DNA of 64,000 nt, from positions 53,281-117,280 of the forward strand of contig JAIYAR010000017.1 of assembly GCA_027488985.1 (NCBI GenBank), in the 5' to 3' direction. Of this stretch, positions 1 through 8,392 are shown piece after piece. Source of the stretch: Comamonadaceae bacterium. Lineage in GTDB: Bacteria > Pseudomonadota > Gammaproteobacteria > Burkholderiales > Burkholderiaceae_C. How positions within the stretch are numbered: position 1 is the stretch's first letter; each line of letters begins with the position of its first letter. The notes beneath the pieces were generated by a model. It was not told the DNA's origin. It ran no database searches and was given only the letters and a program-made list of their open reading frames with translations. The position numbers and the translations under genes were made by a program.

Positions 1-2
1 TG

Positions 3-311
3 AAGGATGCCGGTTCGCTCCTGCATTTTTACCGTCAGCTGCTGCGCTGGCGCAAGACCCGCCCCAGCTTGGTATCTGGCGCCTTGGAAGTGCTCGAAGC
101 ACATCCGCAGGTGCTGGCCTATGTACGTCGCTTTGGGGGTGAGACGACTTTGTGTGTCTTCAACTTCAGCCCTGAGCCCGTCCAGTGGTCTGTACCCGCG
201 GAGTTCTCGTCCTTGAGTCTGGTGGATGGAAGTGGCCTGGCACAAGTTCATCTGCAGGCCGCAGTGCTCGCACTTCCCGCATGGGGCGGTGCATTTTTGG
301 GTGCAGCCTGA
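3..311 (+). CDS. C-terminal end of a GH13 alpha-glucosidase/amylase-type enzyme (partial)
   Basis: Open frame entering from the left edge and stopping at 309-311. The first visible residues (SLLHFYRQLLRWRKTRPSL, 18-74) match the conserved helix that ends the catalytic barrel of GH13 enzymes of the oligo-1,6-glucosidase/alpha-glucosidase group, where short alpha-glucosides are hydrolysed or transglycosylated. The rest resembles the C-terminal beta-sandwich (TTLCVFNFSPEPV, then a run of strands). The active-site residues lie outside the window, so substrate cannot be assigned. No signal peptide can be judged. A MATE transporter gene follows after 37 bases on the same strand. Confidence 0.75.
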   Translation, partial: KDAGSLLHFYRQLLRWRKTRPSLVSGALEVLEAHPQVLAYVRRFGGETTLCVFNFSPEPVQWSVPAEFSSLSLVDGSGLAQVHLQAAVLALPAWGGAFLGAA

Positions 312-348
312 GCAACATGCTGAACGCTAACAGGGGTACAGTGCTCTC

Positions 349-1704
349 ATGAGTACTCCACCCCGGTTGCGGCTGAATACGATCGCCGGGCCTTTGCTCG
401 GCGAATTTCTTTTGGGCATGACGGTGGCCATGGGGGGCTTGTGGCTGGCATCCCACGAGTCCGATGTTGCGGCCGGGGCCTTCGGCCTGGTCAACCAGAT
501 TCTTGAAACCCTCAGCGTTGCATTCCGGGTGCTGGCCATTGGGCTTGGGGTGATGGTGACACAGTATCTGGGTGCTGCCCAACTTGCTGCAGCCCGGCGG
601 GCCGCGCTGTTGGCATTGGGCGCCAGTACTTGGGTAGGCGCGTCGATCATGGTGTTGGTAGTCGCCGGGAATGACCAAGCGCTGGAATGGCTCAATGCCC
701 CGAAGGAGGTAGCGGTCCTGGCTGCCCCGTATCTGCAATGGTTCGCACCAGCACTTCTGCTGGATGCCTACAACCTGAGCATGGCTGCGGTTCTGCGCGC
801 GCATTTGTTTGCCAAGGATTCTTTGCGCATCATGGTCGTGATGCATGCCTCCCATTTGGGTTTGGCGTTTCTGATCATGCGGGGCTGGGGCGAATGGGAC
901 GGCATGGGCTTGGAGGGCTATGCGATTGCCATGTTAATCAGCCGCGCGTTGGGCTTGGTGTTGCACCTGTGGTTCTGGCGGGTACGCATGCAACTGATCC
1001 CTGCCACGCGGGATTGGTGGGCCTTTTCGTGGAAGGACCTGGCCCCGGTGCTGCGTGTAGGTGTTCCCGGCGCCGGGGTCGAGATGACCTACCGCGCAGC
1101 CTTTATGGTGTCGGTAGCCGCCACCGCCCGTCTGGGTGTGACCGCCTTGGCTACCCACTCCTACACCTTGCAGCTTCTGAAATACGTGCTGCTCACCAGC
1201 ATGGCCATTGGATGGGCCTGCGAAATCATGGTTGGGCGTTTGATCGGTGCGGGCGACTTGCGGGAGGCAAATGGGCTGGTACGCAAAGCCGTGCGCAACG
1301 GCTTACTCGCATCCGGCTCACTGGCTCTGCTTGCGGCCCTTGGCGCCCCCTGGCTGATGCGGGCCTTCACCAAGGACGCCGCCGTGATCGAGGCTGCACA
1401 AACCTTGCTCTGGCTTTCGCTGCTTCTGGAAACCGGTCGTGTATTCAACCTGATTTTGAATGGTGCCCTGCGTGCGACCGGCGATGCCATCTTTCCAGCA
1501 GCGTCCAGTGTGGCTTCGTTGGTGCTGGTGCTTGGTGTGGGTTCGTTCTGGTTGGGGCGTTTGTTCGGCCTGCCAGGTATCTGGCTGGCTTATGCCATTG
1601 ACGAGTGGATCCGCGGACTTTTGTTGCTGGCCCGCTGGGTGTGGCGCGGCTGGCTGCCCAATGCCCGGGACAGCCGCCGACGCTTGCGAGCCGATACGTC
1701 TTAA
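349..1704 (+). CDS. MATE family multidrug/toxin efflux transporter
   Basis: A 451-residue, very hydrophobic protein with about twelve membrane segments, the usual size and topology of MATE (NorM/DinF) exporters, which expel cationic drugs or metabolites using a Na+ or H+ gradient. The N-terminal region (TIAGPLLGEFLLGM) and the repeated half near residue 235 (VLRVGVPGAGVEMTYR) have the pseudo-symmetric pattern of the two six-helix bundles. Its stop codon overlaps the end of the convergent lactonase gene by 4 bases, so the two mRNAs overlap at their 3' ends. Substrate is unknown; the family call is secure. Confidence 0.85.
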   Translation: MSTPPRLRLNTIAGPLLGEFLLGMTVAMGGLWLASHESDVAAGAFGLVNQILETLSVAFRVLAIGLGVMVTQYLGAAQLAAARRAALLALGASTWVGASIMVLVVAGNDQALEWLNAPKEVAVLAAPYLQWFAPALLLDAYNLSMAAVLRAHLFAKDSLRIMVVMHASHLGLAFLIMRGWGEWDGMGLEGYAIAMLISRALGLVLHLWFWRVRMQLIPATRDWWAFSWKDLAPVLRVGVPGAGVEMTYRAAFMVSVAATARLGVTALATHSYTLQLLKYVLLTSMAIGWACEIMVGRLIGAGDLREANGLVRKAVRNGLLASGSLALLAALGAPWLMRAFTKDAAVIEAAQTLLWLSLLLETGRVFNLILNGALRATGDAIFPAASSVASLVLVLGVGSFWLGRLFGLPGIWLAYAIDEWIRGLLLLARWVWRGWLPNARDSRRRLRADTS

Positions 1705-2588
1705 CCAAAGGCGAGCGGTAGCACTCCGGTTGCGTTTGTTTGCAAGGTAAACACGCTGCCGGAGAGCGGGTATTCGGCCAGGACCGCATCGCTCAGTCCA
1801 ACGCGGGCGGAGGTAACCAACATGGTCTTCAGGTCTTCGCCGCCGAAGCTGATGCTCGTGATCTGTGTGGCCGGCATCGCAATGGTTTGCAGGCATTCAC
1901 CTTCCGGTGTGAAGAGGCGTATGCAAGCGCCGCCCCAGAATGCAATCCAGACGTTCCCTGAGGCGTCCAATGTCATACCGTCAGGAGTGCCTTCCTGGTC
2001 GGTGAACACACGCCACACGGTTTTCTCAGTGAGATTGCCTTGCGCATCCATGCGATAGCGGTACACCGTGTTCAGGAAGCTGTCGGTGTGCAGCATCCAA
2101 GAGGCATCCGCTGCAATGGCGGGGCCATTGGCGATGTAGATGTCTTTTTCAAAGATATCGCAAGTGCCATCCGCACTGAGCCTTGCCAACTGCCCTTTGC
2201 GACGACCGGGGTCGTCGTTGTCCATGGACCCGGCCCAGATCCGGCCGCAGGCATCCGCCTTGGCGTCGTTCAGCCGCACTGAGGGTTGGTCTGCATGGGG
2301 TTGGGCTACCGGCTCCCAGCGTACCGATGGCTCTAGCCAAAGCCGGACGATACCGCTCTGAAAGCCGGCCATGAAGCCATCGCCGTCTTTACGGGGAATC
2401 AGCCAGCCCACGCGCTCAGGCATCTTCCAGCTCTGGCGAAGATCAGTGGAAGGCATCCAAGCGTGAACCGCACATCCGTGGATGTCCACAAAGAAAAACC
2501 GCTTGCTGGGTGCGTGCCACAAGGGACCTTCGCCCAGCAGCAAGTCTGCCGGCCAGACAGGGGTAGGGGGCGTATGCATCAGGTCCAT
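1701..2588 (-). CDS. SMP-30/gluconolactonase family sugar lactonase
   Basis: A 295-residue six-bladed propeller of the SMP-30/gluconolactonase/LRE family, which opens sugar-acid lactones with a bound divalent metal. Visible family marks: LLGEGPLWH near residue 17 (metal-ligand Glu), the RLNDAKADACGRIWAGSMD segment near 105 (Asn ligand), and GTPDGMTLD near 200 (Asp). The start overlaps the end of the upstream dehydrogenase: ATG at 2588, or a second ATG at 2579 that shares one base with that gene's stop (TGATG). The pairing implies it hydrolyses the lactone produced by the dehydrogenase, probably galactono- or a related aldonolactone; the exact sugar is inference. Confidence 0.85.
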   Translation of the reverse strand: MDLMHTPPTPVWPADLLLGEGPLWHAPSKRFFFVDIHGCAVHAWMPSTDLRQSWKMPERVGWLIPRKDGDGFMAGFQSGIVRLWLEPSVRWEPVAQPHADQPSVRLNDAKADACGRIWAGSMDNDDPGRRKGQLARLSADGTCDIFEKDIYIANGPAIAADASWMLHTDSFLNTVYRYRMDAQGNLTEKTVWRVFTDQEGTPDGMTLDASGNVWIAFWGGACIRLFTPEGECLQTIAMPATQITSISFGGEDLKTMLVTSARVGLSDAVLAEYPLSGSVFTLQTNATGVLPLAFG

Positions 2589-3358
2589 CCCGCGTCCACC
2601 ACAAAGTCCTGCGCAGTCACCATGCCGCTGTCAGCCGCCGACAAAAACAGCGCCATGTTGGCGACGTCCGCGCCAAGGATGCGCCCCGGTAGGCAATGGT
2701 TCTCTTTCATGGCACGTTCGCCGGCTTCGTCCACCCACATGGCCAGCTGCTTGTCCGTCATGATCCAACCCGGAGTGAGCGTGTTCACCCGGATATTGAA
2801 TTCGCCCAGCTCGCGCGCCAGGCTGCGGGTCAGCCCCACGGTGGCAGATTTGCAGGTGGCGTACACGGGGTAGCCCTTGCCCTTGATTTTCCAGCTGGTA
2901 GAGCCCAGGTTCACGATGGCACCGCCGCCTGAGCGCTTCATGCCTTCGACCACGGCCTGTGCCGCAAAGAAGTGGGGCCGCAGATTGACAGAGACACACC
3001 AATCGAAATCGTCGGCCGTAACCTCTGAGAGCTCATGACGCTGGTCATTCGCCACGTTGTTCACCAGCACCGTGATATCGCCAAAACGCGCTGCCGCCGT
3101 GGCAATGGCCGCTTTCAAAGCATCCACGTCTGCCGCATCACTCTGCAAAAACAGGGGTTCGGGTCCGAGCGCTTTGGCTGCATCAATGACTTGTTGAGCC
3201 GCCTCTGCATTGCGGCCGGTAAAAGCGACTTGCGCGCCCTGGCGCGCAAAGGCGATCACGATGTCGCCGCCGATGCCGGAGCTGCCGCCGGTCACGAAGA
3301 CTCTACGACCTTTCAGGCTGGGGTACTGCGCGAAGTGGGAGAGTGATTCCGGCTTCAT
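2579..3358 (-). CDS. SDR family sugar dehydrogenase (probable galactose/aldose 1-dehydrogenase)
   Basis: A 259-residue classical short-chain dehydrogenase: nucleotide-binding TGGSSGIG near residue 23, NNVAND in place of the usual NNAG, catalytic Ser in LGSTSW and the Tyr-Lys pair in YATCKSA, and a C-terminal FVVDAGWT. It is translationally coupled to the downstream lactonase and sits in a cluster with DgoK and DgoA, which suggests oxidation of a sugar to its lactone as the first step of a De Ley-Doudoroff route. Annotation pipelines would often call such genes 3-oxoacyl-ACP reductase; the context argues against that. Substrate is not proven by sequence. Confidence 0.8.
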   Translation of the reverse strand: MKPESLSHFAQYPSLKGRRVFVTGGSSGIGGDIVIAFARQGAQVAFTGRNAEAAQQVIDAAKALGPEPLFLQSDAADVDALKAAIATAAARFGDITVLVNNVANDQRHELSEVTADDFDWCVSVNLRPHFFAAQAVVEGMKRSGGGAIVNLGSTSWKIKGKGYPVYATCKSATVGLTRSLARELGEFNIRVNTLTPGWIMTDKQLAMWVDEAGERAMKENHCLPGRILGADVANMALFLSAADSGMVTAQDFVVDAGWT

Positions 3359-3394
3359 AGGCTTCCAAAGGGTTAAAAATGCGCCATTGTAGGT

Positions 3395-3414
3395 CTATTC
3401 ATCATACAAATAAA
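3395..3414. promoter_or_regulatory. Candidate DgoR operator upstream of the dehydrogenase-lactonase operon
   Basis: CTATTCATCATACAAATAAA, 37 bases before the dehydrogenase start, matches 13 of 20 positions of a sequence in the divergent promoter at 4191-4210, with the block TCATCATA identical. The reverse complement begins TTTATTTGTATGATGA, close to the TTGTATGAT-type half sites bound by FCD-subfamily GntR regulators. Binding is inference. Confidence 0.45.
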
Positions 3415-3429
3415 CTGCCAAAAGTAGCC

Positions 3430-4161
3430 CTAAGCGTCCGGCTGGATGGTTGCGCGGATCAAGCTGCGGGTATCAGACAACATGCCCGCCATGCGATGCA
3501 GCGCGTTTTGCGGCTCCTGCAGGCGGATGGCATCGAACACTTTCTGGTGGTCCGGCAAGGCTTGTTTGAAGTTGTCTGACGTGCGTGCCGTCACGCCCAG
3601 CAAAGACTCCAGCGCGCTGCCGATGATGGCTGCCAAAGGCATCAGCAACGGGTTATTGGTGGCTTTGAGAACCGCGGTGTGGAATTCCAGATCTGCCTGA
3701 ACCCACTGCGCGATGGAGGTGGCCGTCTCCATGGTGCGCAGGGCTTGCGCAATGGCTTCCAGCTGCTCCGGGCTGCGGCTGGTGGCGGCGAGCGCTGCCG
3801 CTGAGGGTTCAATGATCTCGCGCAGCTCTGTGAGGTGGCGCAAAAAATCCGCATCCACACCGGTGGCGCAGCGCCAGGCCAGAATGTCCGGGTCCAGCAA
3901 ATTCCATTGGTCTTTGGTGCGCACACGCGTACCGATGCGTGGCCGGGCTTCCAGCAGCCCCTTGGCTGCGAGCACCTTTACTGCTTCGCGCAAAGCGGTG
4001 CGGCTGACAGCGAGCTCCTGGCACAACAGTTCTTCGTTAGGCAGCACTCTGTCCGCAGGGTAATGCCCGCCGACGACACGACGCCCCAGTTCCTGAACGA
4101 CTTGTCCATGGAGTTTTCTGCCGGTGTAGGTGGTGTGGGGCGCTGCAAATGGGCTGTTCAT
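3430..4161 (-). CDS. dgoR: GntR/FadR-type (FCD domain) transcriptional regulator, DgoR-like
   Basis: A 243-residue regulator. An N-terminal winged helix-turn-helix spans about residues 15-85 (VLPNEELLCQELAVSRTALR and the wing RIGTRVR), followed by an all-helical FCD ligand domain with the metal/ligand-binding pattern ELREIIEPSAAALA and DLEFHTAVLKATNNPLL. FadR-subfamily regulators of this type commonly repress sugar-acid genes and are released by the acid. It is transcribed divergently from dgoK and lies between the two catabolic transcripts, so local repression of both is likely. The effector (galactonate or similar) is inferred from neighbours. Confidence 0.8.
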   Translation of the reverse strand: MNSPFAAPHTTYTGRKLHGQVVQELGRRVVGGHYPADRVLPNEELLCQELAVSRTALREAVKVLAAKGLLEARPRIGTRVRTKDQWNLLDPDILAWRCATGVDADFLRHLTELREIIEPSAAALAATSRSPEQLEAIAQALRTMETATSIAQWVQADLEFHTAVLKATNNPLLMPLAAIIGSALESLLGVTARTSDNFKQALPDHQKVFDAIRLQEPQNALHRMAGMLSDTRSLIRATIQPDA

Positions 4162-4190
4162 GGTGGCGAGAGTATGCGCCGGAAACCGGT

Positions 4191-4210
4191 TGAATCATCA
4201 TATGTTTAAA
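4191..4210. promoter_or_regulatory. Candidate DgoR operator in the dgoR-dgoK divergent promoter
   Basis: TGAATCATCATATGTTTAAA lies in the 78-base gap between the divergent dgoR and dgoK starts and shares TCATCATA and the AT-rich flank with the site at 3395-3414. Two related sites in the only two promoter regions of the cluster are what a local repressor would need. The assignment rests on this similarity only. Confidence 0.45.
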
Positions 4211-4239
4211 TCGGGGGCTCAACACAGGCGAAACTTCCA

Positions 4240-5154
4240 ATGTCTTTGAATACTTCAGCGTCCATTGTCGGTGTGGATTGGGGGACCACCCACCGCCGCG
4301 CCTATGCCATCACCCCATACGGCGAATGCTTGAGCGACATGAGCGATAGCGATGGCGCCATGGGGTGCAAAGGCCGCTTTCCGCAGGCATTGGTTGCTGC
4401 GATTGATCAACTCAACACCACGCCTTCGCTGGTGGTTGCCTCGGGCATGGTGGGCAGTGCACTGGGCTGGCACGAAGTGCCGTATGTGGATGCCTCGGTA
4501 CCGCTGCATGCGCTGGCGGAACACGCGTTTCGCGTATCGGATGCACCTGCCGCCGCGCCCGTGTTGCTCTTGCCGGGCTATTGCATCCGCAACTCGGCGG
4601 GCGTGCCGGACGTGATGCGCGGAGAGGAAACGCAACTTCTGGGCGCGTGGGCTTTGGGGCACACATCGGGTTGGTTTGTGCTGCCCGGCACCCACAGCAA
4701 ATGGGTGCTGCTGCAAGACGGCGTGGTGCGCAAACTGCGTACTTACATGACTGGCGAACTCTACGACTTGCTGCGCAAACAGGGCACGCTGGCCGCTGCA
4801 GCCGGCGGACAGACAGAGTGGGACGACGCAGCGTTTGCAGCAGGTGTGGACGCGGCAGGTACCCATGCGCTGAGCCATGTGTTGTTCAGTGCCAGGGCAC
4901 GTGTGGTCAGCAAAGACATGCCGGCTCAGTCCACGGCGTCCTATCTGAGCGGCGTCCTGATCGGCACCGAGCTGAAAGATGTGCTCGGTGTGGATACGGG
5001 GGAAGTCCCCACCTTCCAGCTGATCGGTTCCCCCCAGCTTGCGGAGCTGTATCAAAAAGCGGCTGCGCGCCTGAGCTGCCGCTTTGACATTCTGGATGCC
5101 CGCCAGGCCTTTATCGCAGCGGTGCAACACATTCATTCCCATTGGAGCGCTTGA
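4240..5154 (+). CDS. dgoK: 2-dehydro-3-deoxygalactonokinase
   Basis: A 304-residue DgoK family kinase (ASKHA fold). It phosphorylates 2-keto-3-deoxygalactonate with ATP, giving the substrate of DgoA. The first phosphate-binding loop is visible as GVDWGTTHRRAYAI at residues 11-24, and the mid-region VMRGEETQLLGAW with LPGTHSKWVLL is characteristic of the family. Its stop codon shares a base with the ATG of dgoA (TGATG), so the two are co-translated. The galactonate dehydratase (DgoD) that should make its substrate is not in this window. Confidence 0.92.
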   Translation: MSLNTSASIVGVDWGTTHRRAYAITPYGECLSDMSDSDGAMGCKGRFPQALVAAIDQLNTTPSLVVASGMVGSALGWHEVPYVDASVPLHALAEHAFRVSDAPAAAPVLLLPGYCIRNSAGVPDVMRGEETQLLGAWALGHTSGWFVLPGTHSKWVLLQDGVVRKLRTYMTGELYDLLRKQGTLAAAAGGQTEWDDAAFAAGVDAAGTHALSHVLFSARARVVSKDMPAQSTASYLSGVLIGTELKDVLGVDTGEVPTFQLIGSPQLAELYQKAAARLSCRFDILDARQAFIAAVQHIHSHWSA

Positions 5155-5792
5155 TGACTTCCGTTTTTCCCTTGTTGGCGCAAGCCCGCCAATTGCCCTT
5201 GATTGCCATACTGCGTGGGCTCAAGCCTGAAGAAGCACTGGATATTGGACAGGCCTTGTATGGGGCTGGGTTCCGTACTCTCGAAGTGCCGCTGAATCGA
5301 CTCGGCGCTATCGAATGTATAGCTGCTCTCGCAGGTGGATTGGGCGCTGACGCTCTGATTGGCGGTGGAACCATGTTGACTGTGGCCCATGTGGAAGCCG
5401 TGCATGCAGCGGGTGGCCGCTTGATGGTTTCGCCCAATTGCGAACCGGCTGTGATCCGCCGCGCAGTGGAGTTGGGCATGCTGGCAGCCCCCGGTGTGGC
5501 CACCCCCACCGAGGCCTTTGCTGCCTTGGCAGCCGGCGCGCACGCATTGAAGCTGTTCCCCGCAGAGTCGCTGGGGCATGGCGGCTTGAAGGCGCTCAAG
5601 TCTGTTGTGCCCAGCGGCACAGACTTGTGGCCCGTGGGTGGCATTACTCCCGAGAGCATGGGGCCTTGGGTCAACGCCGGCGCCACCGGCTTCGGTATCG
5701 GCAGTCAGTTGTTTGCACCGGGTGTCACAGCGGCGCAGGTCTACGAGCGTGCCAGCGCTTATGTGCAGGCCTGGCAGGCTGCTACGGCCTAG
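5154..5792 (+). CDS. dgoA: 2-dehydro-3-deoxy-6-phosphogalactonate aldolase
   Basis: A 212-residue KDPG/KDPGal aldolase: class I (Schiff base) cleavage to pyruvate and glyceraldehyde 3-phosphate. Marks are PLIAILRG near residue 15, catalytic Glu in FRTLEVPLN, LIGGGTML, and the Schiff-base Lys in HALKLFPAE. I chose the ATG at 5154 that overlaps the dgoK stop, because it begins directly before the conserved region; an in-frame ATG at 5142 would add four residues inside dgoK. Residues 52-65 (AIECIAALAGGLGA) coincide with a copy of the dispersed repeat and include a rare ATA codon. The gene overlaps the end of convergent rsmI by 4 bases. Confidence 0.92.
   Translation: MTSVFPLLAQARQLPLIAILRGLKPEEALDIGQALYGAGFRTLEVPLNRLGAIECIAALAGGLGADALIGGGTMLTVAHVEAVHAAGGRLMVSPNCEPAVIRRAVELGMLAAPGVATPTEAFAALAAGAHALKLFPAESLGHGGLKALKSVVPSGTDLWPVGGITPESMGPWVNAGATGFGIGSQLFAPGVTAAQVYERASAYVQAWQAATA
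5307..5348 (+). repeat. Dispersed GCTAT-type repeat, copy A (inside dgoA)
   Basis: GCTATCGAATGTATAGC then TGCTCTCGCA: 23 of 27 positions agree with copy C in putA (16996), followed by GGGCGCT at the same distance. It is in frame and supplies dgoA residues 52-65. The protein length here equals that of E. coli DgoA as I recall it, so the segment replaces rather than lengthens the loop. Confidence 0.6.
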
Positions 5793-6712
5793 TCTTCGCT
5801 GCCAGAGCCCTGCTTGAGCAGCAAGGCGCGCTCGTACAGGGCGTTGCGCGGTTCGCCGGTGATGTCTGCTGCTAGCTTCACTGCCGATTTGAGTGGTAGT
5901 TGCTCTAGCAGCAGGCTTAGCACGCGGTCATCCGCCGTGCTGGCGGCTGCGGCCGCAGGGTGAATGACCAGCGCGAACTCGCCGCGCAAGCGGTTGGTAT
6001 CTGCGGCTAACCAGGCGCTGAACTCGCTCGCATCCACAGTGGCCACCTCTTCAAACTGCTTGGTCAGCTCCCGGCCTACCGTGACTTTGCGTGCGCCCAG
6101 AGGTGCAAGCGCTTTGGCCAGCGCTTCCAGCCGGTGTGGCGCCTCGAGCAAAACCACCGCGTCGGGCTGCGCGGCTATCCCCGCCACCTCGTTCGCGCGC
6201 TCGGTGGCCTTGGAAGACAGAAACCCCCGGAAAACAAAACCGCCATGGCCTTCGCCTGCAGCGACCAGTCCGGCCACTGAAATGGCGGTCACCACGCTGC
6301 TGGCCCCCGGCAGGGGAATAGCGCGCAAACCATGCGAGCGCACTTGCGCCACCAGCCGTGCGCCGGGGTCGCTCACGCCGGGTGTGCCGGCGTCGCTCAC
6401 ATAGGCTACGCGTTGGCCCTCCTGCAGGCGGGCGATCACCGTCTGCGCGGCTTCGGTTTCGTTGTGCTGGTGCACGGCCAGCAGGCCTGAGCCCGCTTTG
6501 TCGATGCCATAGGCGCGCAACATCTGCTGGGTGTGGCGTGTGTCTTCACAGGCGATGCAATCGACAAGCCCCAGCACATGCAGGGCGCGCAGGGTGATGT
6601 CGGCCAGATTCCCAATGGGCGTGGCGACCACATAGAGGCAGCCTTGCGGATAATGCTGCTCACCAGCCGCCTCCTTGGCGGCCTGGATGGCTGAAGAAAA
6701 AGACGCACTCAT
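5789..6712 (-). CDS. rsmI: 16S rRNA (cytidine1402-2'-O)-methyltransferase
   Basis: A 307-residue tetrapyrrole-methylase-fold enzyme that 2'-O-methylates C1402 in the ribosomal P site using SAM. Clear family motifs are LYVVATPIGNLADIT near residue 27, CEDTRHT near 55, and the SAM-site loop SDAGTPGVSDPGA near 105, with a C-terminal helix-turn-helix-like segment (LPLKSAVKLAADITGEPRN). Its start codon directly abuts that of divergent yraN, with no base between them. The rsmI/yraN-diaA-dolP arrangement matches the E. coli yraL-yraN-diaA-yraP region. Confidence 0.95.
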   Translation of the reverse strand: MSASFSSAIQAAKEAAGEQHYPQGCLYVVATPIGNLADITLRALHVLGLVDCIACEDTRHTQQMLRAYGIDKAGSGLLAVHQHNETEAAQTVIARLQEGQRVAYVSDAGTPGVSDPGARLVAQVRSHGLRAIPLPGASSVVTAISVAGLVAAGEGHGGFVFRGFLSSKATERANEVAGIAAQPDAVVLLEAPHRLEALAKALAPLGARKVTVGRELTKQFEEVATVDASEFSAWLAADTNRLRGEFALVIHPAAAAASTADDRVLSLLLEQLPLKSAVKLAADITGEPRNALYERALLLKQGSGSED

Positions 6713-7099
6713 ATGGGCTTACTTCCATCACGACCGGCCCGTGCCACCACCAAACAGGTCGGTGACGCGGCAGAAGAGCAGGCCTTGGGTTTTTTGCAAG
6801 CCAAAGGGCTGCAATTCGTTGCGCGCAATTATCGGACGCCGGGGCGCGGTGGCGGTGAAATCGACCTTATCCTGCGCGACAAAGACGGGACCCTGGTCTT
6901 TGTGGAGGTGCGCAAGCGCAACCGCACCGACCATGGCGGCGCCGCAGCCAGCATCGGGTATGTGAAGCAGCGGCGCATCATCTTTGCTGCCAGGCACTAT
7001 TTGTTGAATTTGCGCACCATGCCGCCCTGCCGGTTTGATGTGGTGGTGATCGATGGTGATGCAGTGGAATGGTTGCGCGGGGCGTTTGACGCATCCTGA
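6713..7099 (+). CDS. yraN: YraN family (UPF0102) endonuclease-like protein
   Basis: A 128-residue UPF0102 protein with the Holliday-junction-resolvase/restriction-endonuclease-like core: GEIDLI (acidic residues), FVEVRKR, then IGYVKQRRI and CRFDVVVID. These correspond to the E, D, E-x-K type catalytic pattern of the PD-(D/E)XK fold. Function in cells is unresolved in the family. The ATG at 6713 starts exactly at the end of rsmI's start codon, so its promoter must lie inside rsmI. diaA follows after 58 bases. Confidence 0.92.
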   Translation: MGLLPSRPARATTKQVGDAAEEQALGFLQAKGLQFVARNYRTPGRGGGEIDLILRDKDGTLVFVEVRKRNRTDHGGAAASIGYVKQRRIIFAARHYLLNLRTMPPCRFDVVVIDGDAVEWLRGAFDAS

Positions 7100-7157
7100 T
7101 ACAACCCTTAAGCGCGCTGTAACAAGGGCTTCTGGGGGGCACGGTATCATGCCGCCC

Positions 7158-7757
7158 ATGCTGGAACAACGTATACAACAACACTTTATCGACAGCGCGG
7201 ACCTCAAATACCAATCCGCGCAGGGCTTGAGTAAGCCCATCGCAGACGCTGTGCAAGCCATGCTGGCCTGTGTCACCAGTGGCGGCAAAGTGCTGGCCTG
7301 CGGCAACGGTGGCTCGGCAGCTGATGCCCAACACTTCGCTGCAGAATTTGTAGGTCGCTTCGAACGTGAACGGCCCGAGCTGGGCGCCATTGCGCTGACC
7401 ACCGACACTTCCATCATCACTGCCATTGCCAACGATTACGACTTCAACGTGATCTTCTCCCGGCAGGTGCGCGCCTTGGGTGCACCGGGTGATGTGTTGC
7501 TGGCTATTTCGACCAGTGGCAACTCTGCCAACGTGCTTGCAGCGATTGAAGCCGCGCACGAGCGCGAAATGGTGGTGGTCGGGCTCACAGGCAAAGGCGG
7601 CGGCAAGATGGCCCAAGTGCTGCGGGACACCGACGTGCACATTTCTGTGCCTCACGACCGCACGGCCCGTATTCAAGAAGTCCATATTCTGGCGCTCCAC
7701 TGTATTTGTGATGCAGTCGACGCCCAACTCCTCGGTGAACAGGAAACCCAATCATGA
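7158..7757 (+). CDS. diaA: SIS-domain protein, DiaA/GmhA family (DnaA initiator-associating protein)
   Basis: A 199-residue single SIS domain. [20 protein letters not shown] near residue 48 and [12 protein letters not shown] near 113 are the sugar-phosphate-binding loops shared by phosphoheptose isomerase GmhA and DiaA. Position between yraN and dolP favours DiaA, the tetrameric DnaA-binding protein that promotes replication initiation; GmhA activity cannot be ruled out from sequence. Start at 7158 fits the family N-terminus ([10 protein letters not shown]); an ATG at 7149, eight bases after GGGGGGC, is an alternative adding MPP. Its stop overlaps dolP (ATGA). Confidence 0.85.
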   Translation: MLEQRIQQHFIDSADLKYQSAQGLSKPIADAVQAMLACVTSGGKVLACGNGGSAADAQHFAAEFVGRFERERPELGAIALTTDTSIITAIANDYDFNVIFSRQVRALGAPGDVLLAISTSGNSANVLAAIEAAHEREMVVVGLTGKGGGKMAQVLRDTDVHISVPHDRTARIQEVHILALHCICDAVDAQLLGEQETQS

Positions 7758-8386
7758 AAAAAATCATCTCCCGTATCGTCATCGGTACCTTGCTCGCCTC
7801 CAGCCTGAGCGGCTGCTTCCCCCTTTTGGTGGGTGGCGCTGTTGTGGGCACTGGCTTGGTTGCTACCGACCGCCGCACTTCCGGTAGCCTGGTGGAGGAT
7901 GAAGGCATTGAATTGCGCGCCTCCAGCCGCATCCGCGAAAACCTCGGTGAGCGTGTGCACGTGAACGTGACCAGCTACAACCGCCAGGTGCTTTTGACGG
8001 GCGAAGTGCCCAATCTGCAGGACAAGCAGCTGGTTGAGAAAATTGTGTCCGGTGTCGACAACGTGCGCAACATCGTCAACGAGCTCGATGTGATGGGTAA
8101 CTCCACCCTGACCCAGCGTTCGTCTGATTCGCTGGTGACCGGCCGTGCCAAAGCGGCCCTGGTGGACGCCAAAGACCTGTTCGCCAGCGCCTTCAAGTTG
8201 ACCACAGAGCGTGGAACGGTCTATGTGATGGGCCGCGTGACCGCACGCGAGGCCAAGCGCGCCACCGACATCATCAGCAACACCAGCGGCGTACAGCGTG
8301 TGGTGCGTATTCTGGAAATCATTTCTGAAGAAGAGCTGGCACGCACTTTGCCGCAGCAGCCTGCTCCGCAACCTGCCAAGAAATAA
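7754..8386 (+). CDS. dolP: Outer-membrane lipoprotein with two BON domains (DolP/YraP)
   Basis: A 210-residue lipoprotein: basic N-terminus, hydrophobic segment and lipobox LSGC with Cys at about residue 17, then two BON domains (about 50-120 and 128-195). The phrase [14 protein letters not shown] after the N-terminus matches DolP of E. coli (ATDPRSVGTQVDD). DolP binds phospholipid at division sites and supports outer-membrane integrity and BAM function. The C-terminus has a [11 protein letters not shown] tail not found in the E. coli protein. It is translationally coupled to diaA and ends just before a strong terminator. Confidence 0.9.
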   Translation: MKKIISRIVIGTLLASSLSGCFPLLVGGAVVGTGLVATDRRTSGSLVEDEGIELRASSRIRENLGERVHVNVTSYNRQVLLTGEVPNLQDKQLVEKIVSGVDNVRNIVNELDVMGNSTLTQRSSDSLVTGRAKAALVDAKDLFASAFKLTTERGTVYVMGRVTAREAKRATDIISNTSGVQRVVRILEIISEEELARTLPQQPAPQPAKK

Positions 8387-8392
8387 GTCTCT

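Noticed and set aside
2579-3358. 3-oxoacyl-ACP reductase (FabG) for the SDR gene
   Set aside because: No fatty-acid genes nearby; co-translation with a lactonase and linkage to DgoK/DgoA point to sugar oxidation.
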